A stretch of DNA of 64,000 nucleotides from Xylona heveae TC161 (taxonomy: Eukaryota > Ascomycota > Xylonomycetes > Xylonales > Xylonaceae): assembly GCF_001619985.1 (NCBI RefSeq), contig NW_017264197.1, positions 186,001-250,000 of the forward strand, given 5' to 3'. Shown one piece after another: positions 1 through 10,048 of this stretch (position 1 is the first letter of the stretch; each line of letters opens with the position of its first letter). The position numbers and the translations under genes were made by a program. The notes under the pieces were generated by a model, which worked only from the letters and a program-made list of their open reading frames with translations, did not search any database and had not been told where the DNA came from.

Positions 1-2909
1 GAACAACAAGCGAAACCAAACAAGAGGACCCTGATGCCAGATGGTACCCCTGGAGGGAAGAGGGAGAGGGACCTTGGACCACATGCCACCCACCTGACGA
101 AGGTGATTTGCGTCGAGTCACAGTCGGACAACTCGGATCGAAGCCGATGGAAGACATGGGTCTAGAGGGCCTAAGCTGCTTGGTCGCTTGGACTATGGCC
201 ACTCTGGCCGCTCGCCACCCGGCATTTTTACAGTCTGCCAGGCTATTGGCGCCCCCGGAGGCGGGCGAGAATCCCCCATGAACCCACATCTGCCATGATG
301 AGCCAGACAGCTCTGCCATGGATACCGGCTTAAGCGGTCGACTCCTCGGTCAATGAATTTGTGGAGAATAATGGACCAGCCCAAGAGGTCCACAGAAGGC
401 CCCAGAGGAGACCAGTTGGTCCCTGAGCAAGCCAAGTTCTCCGGAGTGACTCGTCCGGTTCTCTATCTCCATCTTGTCGAATCGATGAGCAAGATAGGTC
501 CACATGTGGACTCGTAAGAGCTGGTCCCTGATCCGGTCTGATCCCCAATTTCAGCAATCCGTCATTCGTAAACATTTGCATGCGCCCCTCCTATTTTGAG
601 AGGAGAGGAAGAATTCCCCTTAGCTCGGCAAACCCCGAGCCAATGGCAGTAGGAATTGCGTGCGTGAGTGGTGTGTGGTGCTGCAATGTGCCGTAAGGTC
701 GTGTACAATGACTCCTGGGCTCGATGCCTGTTTTTGTTGTTTCTCTTTTTGCCAGCGGTGTGACCTCTCACTCTCTCCTAACAGCAAAGAGAAGTTGGGC
801 GTTTGAGCTGCATGGCAGCAGAAAGAAGGGGGGAGCGTTAGGGGGGGGGGGGGACCTAGAACCGGGGTATCTGTCGCTGCCTCTTAGCTGCATGATGGTA
901 CCTACGTCAAAGTAATGGCGCTAAAACCAAACAAGCAGTGGCCAGGCTGCACCTGGACGGCATCTTTGAATCCGGGCAAAGCAGAACTTGCACGTACTTC
1001 CATACTGGACTCGCAGTGGCAGGTACGGTACGGTACGTATCGGAGTACTGTACCGGAGTCATCATCCACCCCCCCAATCCACATCAGCCTGTTTCCCACC
1101 ACTCCGTTGCCTCCCCTACTACTCTTGGCCTGCTTCCCTCCCTCCCTAACCTCTTTCAATCCCTCTATCATCAACCACCCACCCTCTTAGTGATTCCCTA
1201 TTCCTATTCCTATCTCTCAGTCTCTCAATCTCCCTCCTCCCTGCGTTTCCGTTAGCCTAATTAGCCTTTCAGTCCGTCGCTGCTCTTCTCTCTCTTTCTT
1301 CCTCTAGCTTTGCCTTTCTGCCCCTCCACTACCGGTCATTCCCCCATTTCCCTAATTCCTTACGACATTCGACTGTCTGGCCGCTCTCGTGCTCGCCGAG
1401 CGCCATTGACTCAAGTCACACCGCCCCAGCTCTGTTCCCCCCGTCTCCTACTTCCTCTTCTACCTCCTTCATCCCACCTTCTTCTCTTTCTCTCTACTCT
1501 TCATCCTTTCATCTCTTCCAATCCTCACCTCTTCTTCATCTCGAATCTTCTGTCCTTGTCCTGAACTCTCTCACACAACGTTGCTATCTATAACCGCTAC
1601 CTCATATTCTCTACCTCGCTCTCCTCATTACTACTACTATACAATTCCTCCCTTGCGTCTCCGTTCTCAGTTACCTACGGCAACCGATTACATCAACTCT
1701 TATCTGTCGTCTGTAACCTCCGACCCGAGCGAGAATCAGGACACCTCCTTCCTTCTCTCTTCCTCTCCTCCTCCTGCTACGCAATTCCTTCCCGGTCGAA
1801 CAATCTCAAGACCTAGCCCTTTTGCTAGTTCAATTACCTGAAAGAGCTCATCTGTTGCGAATTCATCACTTGCTATCCTTTGAGCATCGTCGAACGATAG
1901 TGACAGTCCGCAGCGAGCTTCTCTCAGTGTTAGTGCTTTCTTGAAGCCTTTCTTTGGGATTCTCGACTTCTGAGTCACCTCCTGATCGGATAATCTCAAG
2001 GTCGCTACTTCCTGTAGCACCTTTATACCCGTCGGGTTGTGAAATTGGCCGGTTTGAGTCCGTCTCATCCGACCACCTCTCTCTCGACTCCTCAACTGCC
2101 TCATTTTCCTTGATACGACTTTACGACTAATCTATATTCGATCGATCTATCATCTATCTACCGTATAATTTTCCTATATCGTTTTTGACATCTACGTCGT
2201 CGCTGCCCTTGTCGCAAGTCGCACCTCAGGCAGGCCTCGAGTTACACTCTTTTCGAATATACAAGACTAGTCATTTCCTTTGTTTTTTTTTTCTCTTCAA
2301 CAACCCGTCCAAATGGATTCTTAAACCAATCTTTTAAGTTTCCTTAAGCGACAGCAGGCTTCTGCCTCGCTCAGCGACACCTTCGTCCCAGATGTGCATA
2401 CACACTTTTTCTTCGAACTTTACATGAACTTTGATCTACGACTTGGGAGTTTTGTTCTTCATTCTATTCAGCGGTGGCCGGTGCAGCTCATCTAGCATCT
2501 GAAAATCTTTTCTCTTTTTTTCCCCCTTCGTTTCTATCGTCATCATCATTGTCGACCCTCCGCTTGTTTCGGACGACATTTGGTACATATTTTCTTTTTG
2601 ACGAGCATCTATTCCACTTCTTCACTTCGTGTTCATTTCTAAAGAGCGTCTATACTGCCTTGTTTGCATCCTCGCTCGACCAAAAAAAGAAACTTACCTG
2701 GAGGTCTCTTTTTTCTTCTGTTTAACCTGCCTTGTTCTTCTCCTGTACTACCATTGTTCACCATTTCACCTATATACCTCGTTCTTGGACCGATTCAAGG
2801 GCGTAACTCCTAACCCGACCTGTCTCGTCAACTTCTCCTTTTATACACAACTCAACACCACTGCAGCATTCTTCCCAAGACGTCAAAGCGGAACTGTCAC
2901 ATCACCACC
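1..2909 (+). promoter_or_regulatory. Long upstream region and CT-rich leader of the Ran1-like kinase
   Basis: No convincing coding region is visible. The first 900 bases are mixed sequence with a run of 13 G at 841-853. From about 1080 to 2880 the plus strand is strongly pyrimidine-rich, as is common in promoters and 5' leaders of filamentous fungi. Short upstream frames are present near the gene, for example three codons at 2313-2324 and 23 codons at 2424-2495. The open frames seen here translate to Ser/Pro/Leu-rich low-complexity sequence and look accidental. Leader introns are likely but I cannot place them without transcript data. Confidence 0.5.
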
Positions 2910-4979
2910 ATGGACTGCATGCGAGATCATTTTAGCGAGGGAGTCGTCCTCGACGGACGATTTGAAACCGTCTCCCCTCTCAACCATGGCTCTTTCGGTC
3001 TGGTATTTTTGGCCAAGGACCGTTTGTCCGGGGATCTTGTTGCCGTCAAGTGCACACCCAAGCCATCTGCCATGGGCTATGCAGATGCAGATGTTAATGT
3101 CGATGAGCGTTCCGAAGAGCTCTCCTGCCACCAAGTGCTGGGCGTGCACCCAAACATTGTCAACATGCTTCACACCTTTGAGACGGATGCGCACCGGTAC
3201 CTGGTCCTGGAGTATTGCTCCATGGGCGACCTCTACGAAGCCATCCGACTTGATCGTGGCCCCCTCGAGACCGAGCACGTTCGGAGCTTCATGCTTGAGC
3301 TTGTTGATGCGGTCGAGTACATGCACAGCAAAGGATTCTACCACCGCGATATCAAACCGGAAAATATTTTCCTGGCCCAGTCTGGCTCCATGAAGCTGGG
3401 TGACTTTGGTCTCGCCACGCGTGACACCTGGTCTACGGAAGCCGCGGTTGGTAGCGATCGGTACATGGCCCCTGAGCAGTACGACTCTGCTGGTAATGGC
3501 TACGCTCCAGCCAAGGCCGATATCTGGGCTGTTGGTATCTGCTTGCTCAATGTTCTCTTTGGCCGCAACCCCTTTGCGACGCCCACCGAGTCTGACATTC
3601 TCTTTTCCGACTATGTTCGTGACCGGCAATCGCTTTTCGACATTTTCCCAAACATGTCTCTGGATACGTTTGAGATTCTCACTCACGCCTTGACCGTCGA
3701 CCCTGAGAAGCGATCTTTGCAAGGTGTTCGTGAGGGCTTGCAGCGCGCCATCAGCTTCACTACCGATGACGAGAGCCTTGATGACTTCTGCACCGAGACT
3801 CGCGATGTCGTCCCGGCTAGTGCCAACCGCGAGCCTCTGCGTACGCCGTCGATCCAGAGCCCACAGCTCGACCAGGGTGGCTCGTTCCCCTGGGCCAAGG
3901 CTTTGCAAATGAGCCCGGCTCAGCCCGTGCGTCGCCTGTCGGCTATTTTGGACACGGAGGACTCCACCGAGGAAATGTTCCCTGGCTACGCCAACAACGC
4001 AGGCTGGTACTCAGCCGCCCAGGAGAACGCTTCCTTGGCCTCTGCGCTCGACTCTGGCCTTGGAGCTTCGATCAAGTCAATGACTCTTCGTGCACCTCCG
4101 GTACGTGACCCTCCCAGAGCAGATCCACCTCAGGTTTCGGGTTCGGTGCCTATCACCGTCAGCCGTCCCATTCCTGCCATGGCCTCTGTGTTTGGTAAGA
4201 AGGATGAAATGGTGTCAAAGAGTTGGAGCGATTTGTGGGACGAGGAAATCGAAGAGCAAGCGGAGTTGGAGCACCAGAACTTTGTCGACGAGCGCCGCCT
4301 TCAGAATGAGAGGAGTTGGAGTCAAGACAGCAAGGACGACGAGCGAACTATCCGATCGGGTGGCTTGCGTGAAATTAAGGATGCGTCACAGCTCAACTCG
4401 CGCACCTCGAGCCCCAAGGCTCTACGCACCAGCGGCCTGTCGAATATTGGCTACGATGGCATCAGCGAGAATGATGGTTTCTTCTTTGAAGACCATCCCT
4501 CGCCCAAGGCGCCGCGTAACTCTCCACCTCGTTCGAAACGTGAAATTATGGACAAGTGGACGGCCCTCGGTGCCCGTCGTCGGGCTCACACCAATGGCAA
4601 AACTGGCTCGCCTGACTCATCGCTGAAGCGGCCACTGCAGCAGCACAACCACAACACTGGCAGTTTCAATCACAGCTTCAACAATGAGAATTGGCGTCGT
4701 GGAATTGGTTTTGGCGCGACTGGGTTTCAGGGTGAAAGTCTGGATCGGAAGAATTGGAGTTTGACAAAGGATTGGCGTCGTGAGCAGCCGCAGCAGGCTC
4801 ACCACCACAACAACAACAATCACAATCATCACTACGCTCATTTCCATAATCCTCATTCTTATCAGCACCATTATCCGAACTCTTCTTTGGCGGCGCATCG
4901 TGCGGGACGCCAAGCACCTCTGCATGACGTTGCGGGCGACGTTGAGTGGGTTGGAGGTTGGCATGACCTTCAATTGTAG
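2910..4979 (+). CDS. ran1: Ran1/Ksp1-like serine/threonine protein kinase
   Basis: Single-exon gene of 689 residues starting at a good Kozak site (CACCATGG). The kinase domain fills roughly residues 18-290: glycine loop NHGSFG, VAVK lysine at residue 47, hinge LEYCSMGDL, catalytic YHRDIKPEN, LGDFG and MAPEQY. Spacing and wording resemble fission yeast Ran1/Pat1 and budding yeast Ksp1, which act in nutrient signalling and in the switch between growth and sexual or filamentous programmes. The second half is low complexity, rich in Ser, Arg and acidic residues (SKSWSDLWDEE), and ends in a His/Asn-rich stretch around residues 630-665. That tail is poorly conserved in the family and may be regulatory. 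A 341-residue frame on the opposite strand is a shadow. Family assignment is firm; the specific cellular role here is inference. Confidence 0.9.
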   Translation: MDCMRDHFSEGVVLDGRFETVSPLNHGSFGLVFLAKDRLSGDLVAVKCTPKPSAMGYADADVNVDERSEELSCHQVLGVHPNIVNMLHTFETDAHRYLVLEYCSMGDLYEAIRLDRGPLETEHVRSFMLELVDAVEYMHSKGFYHRDIKPENIFLAQSGSMKLGDFGLATRDTWSTEAAVGSDRYMAPEQYDSAGNGYAPAKADIWAVGICLLNVLFGRNPFATPTESDILFSDYVRDRQSLFDIFPNMSLDTFEILTHALTVDPEKRSLQGVREGLQRAISFTTDDESLDDFCTETRDVVPASANREPLRTPSIQSPQLDQGGSFPWAKALQMSPAQPVRRLSAILDTEDSTEEMFPGYANNAGWYSAAQENASLASALDSGLGASIKSMTLRAPPVRDPPRADPPQVSGSVPITVSRPIPAMASVFGKKDEMVSKSWSDLWDEEIEEQAELEHQNFVDERRLQNERSWSQDSKDDERTIRSGGLREIKDASQLNSRTSSPKALRTSGLSNIGYDGISENDGFFFEDHPSPKAPRNSPPRSKREIMDKWTALGARRRAHTNGKTGSPDSSLKRPLQQHNHNTGSFNHSFNNENWRRGIGFGATGFQGESLDRKNWSLTKDWRREQPQQAHHHNNNNHNHHYAHFHNPHSYQHHYPNSSLAAHRAGRQAPLHDVAGDVEWVGGWHDLQL

Positions 4980-6828
4980 TCTGAGCCGCAGGTTCCTGTT
5001 GTCTGTGCCTCGACCTTTTTTTTGGGACGCTAGTCGTTTGGAGTCGAGAATAGACATGGGACCGGGCTGAGGCTCGCCATCTGTGATTAGATCTAGAAGG
5101 AAATAGATATAATCCAGGGTACCCACTCAAGCAATACGGGAGCACACATCTATATGATTTGAAAAGAAAAGAAAATCAAAATTTTCATTTCGTCTATAAG
5201 GTTCTTTTTTCTCAACACTGAAAAAGCGAAATCCCTCTTTTAAATTCATATGGATGTGAGTAGAAGAGTTTTAATTTTTCTTTGGATTAATGTCGTGGGG
5301 CATATTCCATATCCATGTCTTAGTATTTATTTTCAAAACCCTATATAGTTCTTTCCCGATAATCTCACTATCTATCGCAACCAGCTAGCTAGCGATGAAA
5401 GATAGAATGGGTATATGTATGTAGGTAGCGAAATCTCCAATATTTAAAGAAGTAAAATCACACGAAGAGACTGGTTCTGAGGTATTTTGTGACTTTTGAC
5501 TTTTGCATATGTACACGCTGTAATGGATTCAATTGTAGTCATGGTTGTGGCATAGTGGCAATTCGTGAGCTTGTCGAATCGGTATTCATTGTGGTGAGAA
5601 GGATTCGATGCGCTGTTGAAGAGGTATGGTATTGATCGTTGATTGTACGCATGACATGTATGGTGTAAGCAGTCTTTTGACGTATCTCTGCGCCTCCTGG
5701 AGCATTGCAGAGATTTTGCTCTGGGATTTGACTGTGACCAGCCTTGTCTGGTCTTGCATCATATCTCCGCACACTACAACCAGTACGGTCCAATCAAACA
5801 GATTATTATTTCATCTCTATCAGTCCTTCCATTTCCAACTTTCCGAACGTCTCCATTTCACTACCTGGCAACCTTTACATGAGACTGTACTATGCCCATG
5901 CCATATGGAATTGATGATGGAATAAAGCCTGAGAGACGATTCTGTGCGAATGCCGAAATCATACCATTTCTCGGACGTACGGAATTGACCGAACTATACA
6001 ATTCTTGCCATATTCTAACCGGCCCTACATTTAACAACCCCTTCTTTTACTATGATACATATAATTGCTCATCCTACGCGAAGTTCAAATGCGATATCGA
6101 TGGCCATGGCTTTGGGTACGGGTCTGCGAAGCTTTGTTGGTGGGGCCATGAGTCCGCCAGCAGCAGCAACCGCAGCGGCGCCGTTACTTCAGGTTCGTCC
6201 TCAGGCTCACCGAGCTCTACAATCAATCCAGAGCCAGTGGCATCAGTCCTGTCAGGGCCAGAGTGAAGTTGTGCACAGTGCTACTCGGACCTTTTCCTCC
6301 TTCTCGAAGAGTCGAGCGCTGGCTGCTCGTCCCTTTAGCTCTTCCCCGTCGTCATCCACCTGGATGGGGAGCCCCACTATAACCACATCCGCCTTCGCCG
6401 CGAGTACCAGCACCCACAACCTCCGAAGGGTCCGACAACCCCACCAATCTAATAACTACTCCACTACTACTTCTGCACCGAATATTTCCACGCCGACAAC
6501 TTCTCTTTCCCTGCAACAACACCGCCTTTTGTCATCTCTACATTTTGCACGCTCGTGGCAAGGACAAGTAGAGAAATTTAATGTGAGTTTTGCAGTGCAC
6601 CACCTCCAGCGAATGAGCGAAAATAAAAGGGAAAGAAGAAGAAGGAAAATAGAGGGGAAGAAAATTCACTTGGAAGTTGTACTTCAACGTCAAAAAAAGG
6701 GCCCCACATACCGCCTTTGAAGGATTCTTGAAACGCCAAAATCTTGAATACCCGGCTAATAAGGCACTCTGTAGACCTCATTTAGTCCTTTACGACGAAG
6801 AAGTTTTTCGACCTCGCAAAACAACAAA
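4980..6828. other. Spacer between the Ran1-like kinase and adenosine kinase
   Basis: This 1.85 kb stretch holds the AT-rich 3' region of the kinase gene (about 4980-5550) and the promoter and leader of adenosine kinase. The only coding candidate is the 206-residue frame at 6100-6720, listed separately. A competing frame at 5892-6266 overlaps it and shows no family resemblance. Confidence 0.5.
6100..6720 (+). CDS. Possible small protein with a presequence-like N-terminus, unrecognised
   Basis: An open frame of 206 codons begins MAMALGTGLRSF. It contains several Arg/Ser/Ala-rich blocks without acidic residues (for example SKSRALAARPFSSS), reminiscent of a mitochondrial targeting sequence. I recognise no domain. 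The last 50 residues (KRERRRRKIEGKK) are lysine/arginine-rich and run into sequence only 109 bases before the adenosine kinase start. A GTGAGT donor at about 6582 could end the coding part earlier. It may be a genuine small gene, an upstream frame in the adenosine kinase leader, or chance. Codon use is unremarkable and composition is low complexity, so I hold it weakly. Confidence 0.3.
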   Translation: MAMALGTGLRSFVGGAMSPPAAATAAAPLLQVRPQAHRALQSIQSQWHQSCQGQSEVVHSATRTFSSFSKSRALAARPFSSSPSSSTWMGSPTITTSAFAASTSTHNLRRVRQPHQSNNYSTTTSAPNISTPTTSLSLQQHRLLSSLHFARSWQGQVEKFNVSFAVHHLQRMSENKRERRRRKIEGKKIHLEVVLQRQKKGPTYRL

Positions 6829-8997
6829 ATGTCTTTCCAGCTGTTCTGTTTGGAGAATCCTCTGTTGGGTGAGTAGCAGTTGAGTTTCTTACGAATTTTC
6901 AAAGTCTAGCCTTTGTATTTTTCCATTTCGGAAGGGGGAGCATATATTGGCTGGCCCAAATTTTGGGACAATGCTGGACACTGGCGCTGGGATGGGTTTT
7001 CGGCTTGGTATCACATCGGGACTGGGCGATACCGGGGTCAGCCTTGGAGCTTGCGTGCTATACTGTGTGGCATGGGCTATCGAGAATTTCCGGCCAGTTG
7101 ATGGACTTTTCTATGGCCTGGAGTGGCTTCGAATCTGATCCTGCACACGGTGGCACAGAGTCTGGGTGACACGTCTGACGACGTCCACTCTGCGTATATG
7201 AACCCGAGGAGTTTCTGTGGGACGTTGCTGTTTCATCGTGCCGGATACTTGAGCCTCGCTCAGGTACACTCGCCGTCCGAGACAATGCTGAGACCATTCC
7301 TCTGCGACGTTTTGTGTTGACGCAATATTGTCAATGATGTGGACGGCACCAGCCTTCAATTGAGTTGCCCCCAAAACCCTGAACGGATCGAGTCCAGGCC
7401 AGCGCCAGCGCTCTCGAAGCAGATGCGACTGCTCTCCAAGTCATCCTCATGTTTTGTTGAAACCTCTGGAGTCTTGGCCTATACTGTTTCGTTTTCGGCT
7501 TTTGCGCTTCTAACATCAGCCTTGTTTCGCGCTTTGCTATTTCTATATTAATATCAAAGGCGAATGCTAACATTGTCACAGATATCCAGGGCAAGGGGTA
7601 TGTGCAACAATGCTAGACCTTTTCGATCTCTTTATTACGGTGACAGCCTGACTAAAGACTTTCAGTGACGAGAAGCTCCTGGAAAAGTATGGCCTCAAGG
7701 CCAACGACGCCATTCTCGCCGAGGAGAAGCACCTTGGCCTTTACGAGGAGCTGCTCACGAACCACGATGCTAAGCTGATTGCCGGTGGTGCTGCCCAGAA
7801 CACTGCTCGTGGTGCCCAGGTACGTCAACTTTGGAATATCCCAATTTCTTCTCCACATTCTAAATGGGGTTATAAATAGTACTTGCTCCCTCCCAACTCG
7901 GTTGTCTACGCCGGCTCTGTTGGCAAGGACAAGTACGCCCAGATTCTCCACGACGCTGTCAAGCAGGTCGGCCTCCGCGTCGAGTACCACGTTGATGAAA
8001 CTCACCCCACTGGCCGCTGCGGTGTCATCATCACCGGCCATGACCGAAGCATGTGCACCGACCTTGCTGCCGCCAACTGCTACAAGATTGAGCACCTCAA
8101 GTCTCCCGAGATCTGGTCGCTGGTCGAGCAGGCTCAGGTGTACTATGTTGGTGGCTACCACTTGACTGTCAACGTTCCTGCCATCCTCGCTCTCGCCGAG
8201 GAGGCTGCCCAGAAGAACAAGGCAAGTGCTGGATCACTTTATATACGTCATTGTTGACAACGACTGACTGTGCATAGACCTTTGTCCTCTCCATCTCTGC
8301 TCCCTTCATTCCCCAATTCTTCAAGGAGCAGCTTGACGAGACTGCTCCCTATTGGGACTATGTGATTGGTAACGAGACCGAGGCTCTTGCCTACGCCGAG
8401 TCTCACAGCTGGGGTGTAAGTTATTCTGCTTATATATTGGGAGTTTATTGAATCTCTTGAACTAATCATGTCATGCAGACCACCGACCTCACCGAGATTG
8501 CCAAGAAGCTCGCCCTCCTGCCCAAGCGCAACACTGACAAGCCCCGCACTGTCATCATTACCCAGGGCACCGACCCCACTATTGTCGCCATTGGCTCTGC
8601 CTCGGGCGAGCCCACTGTCAAGACCTACCCTGTCCACCCCATCAACCCCGAGGAGATTTGCGACACCAACGGCGCCGGGTAAGAGGACCTGTGATGCTCT
8701 TCTATGTCTATGCCGTGATGCTAACAGTTTCCAGTGACGCCTTCGCTGGTGGTCTGCTCGCCGGTATCGTTGAGGGCAAGACTCTCGAGCAGTCCATTGA
8801 CATGGGTCAGTGGCTCGCCAGCCAGAGCATCCGCGAGCTCGGTCCTTCGTACGTCCCCTTGTTTATCTCCGTTATCTCTTCCCACCCCACACTATCAACT
8901 TTTCTTTCCTCACCTACATTTACCTTTTAGATGTACGTACTAACCATATCTCAATAGTTTCCCCTTCCCCAAGAAGACCTACGCTCCTCTGCAGTAA
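6829..8997 (+). CDS. ado1: Adenosine kinase (PfkB family)
   Basis: Phosphorylates adenosine to AMP, a purine salvage step that also removes the product of the methyl cycle. Eight exons give 347 residues: 6829-6868, 7582-7597, 7666-7819, 7880-8221, 8278-8415, 8479-8678, 8735-8848, 8958-8997. The N-terminus LCLENPLLDIQG-type is rebuilt as FCLENPLLDIQGKGDEKLL, matching fungal adenosine kinases, which fixes the 16-nt second exon. Visible signatures are GGAAQNTARGAQ, HPTGRCGVIITG and the PfkB catalytic motif NGAGDAFAGG with its base aspartate. The first intron is 713 nt, large for this locus. The fourth intron (8222-8277) uses a GC donor (AAG|GCAAGT) with a TAG acceptor; no GT donor keeps the frame. 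An earlier acceptor in the last intron would give a shorter, atypical tail. Confidence 0.95.
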
Positions 8998-9895
8998 ATC
9001 CATTTTATGACGCCGCACCCGGTCGTCCCAAACCATGGTCCTCCAAATTCTCAAGACACGATCGGGCATAAATAGATTCTCGTCACCTGATCCTCTTTAC
9101 CATTTTTCCCCCAAAAGAATTTCAACATACATACCCCATTTCATCCACCGGCCCCAACGCGTGAGACTCTATTTACTATCATCTTATCCCATCTTATTTC
9201 ATCCGTTGCTTCCTTTTGTCGTCTCATATATCATCTTCCTCCTCTTCCTCGAGTGAGCATACGAGTTGGGGCCGTGGCAGACATGTACCCCACTTTTTAA
9301 ATTTTTTTCAACAATACCAATCAATCCTGAACTATCCATGGGTAAACTAGAATAGTACTCTTGACGATTACATATAAATACAATACGTATTATCCATTTA
9401 TACGCTTGACGTTGAAAGTCTGTTTTTTTTTCCCTTTCTTTTTTTGTTTTGACATTTACCATTTACCATTTACCATGTATCATTTAACATGTACCATTTA
9501 CCATTAAAATGCTATACTATGCTATGCTACGCTATGTCATGATAGTATGCTAAGCTGTGGTGTGTGGCGTGTGCCGTGGTGTTATGTAGCCTGGCCCGGC
9601 CTGGCCTGGCTCTCTATGCTCTCCTCTCTATGCTCTCCTCTCTCCTCTCTCCTCTCTCCTCTCTCCGCTGTCCTCTCTTCGCTATCCCGTGAAATTCAAG
9701 GATAAGACTACCTATATACAAAGAGTATACGAAAGGAATAAAGTATAGTAAGTACTTCAACACGCTGCTACGGGGGCGCTTTCCCCACCCCGCCTGCCCT
9801 CCGCCCCAAAAAAGAAAAGGTACAGGGCACAGTAGACTGTAAAAATCAGTAACTCTATAAAAAAAAAAACCGGTAAAGCCCAGAAAAAAAAAATA
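8998..9895. other. Convergent spacer with simple repeats
   Basis: It contains the 3' regions of adenosine kinase and the SUN-domain gene. Within it, 9452-9507 is a degenerate tandem array based on TTTACCA, 9510-9545 repeats CTATGCTA-like words, and 9611-9670 is a CTCTCCT array. No gene is visible. Confidence 0.6.
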
Positions 9896-10015
9896 TCAAG
9901 TCATGGAAGGCGAAGAAGGATTGTCCCGGGATCCCGTGGGCGTCGAAGGGCATGATTGGCTTGAGTGAACGTGCAGTGTTTGCGACAGAGACGGTGTAGA
10001 TGCAGATAGATGGTT

Positions 10016-10048
<33 letters not shown>

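Noticed and set aside
2629-3393. 254-residue frame overlapping the kinase start
   Set aside because: It does not begin with ATG and reads the kinase in the wrong phase.
2883-3908. 341-residue frame opposite the Ran1-like kinase
   Set aside because: It lies wholly antisense to the conserved kinase domain and its translation has no family features; a codon-bias shadow.
5892-6266. 124-residue frame in the kinase/adenosine kinase spacer
   Set aside because: It overlaps the better 6100-6720 frame in another phase and has no motif.
8849-8935. Earlier acceptor (TTTTAG) in the last adenosine kinase intron
   Set aside because: It would end the protein after GPSCTY, losing the family ending FPFPKKTYAPLQ. 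A nested 25-nt intron is too short to be real.
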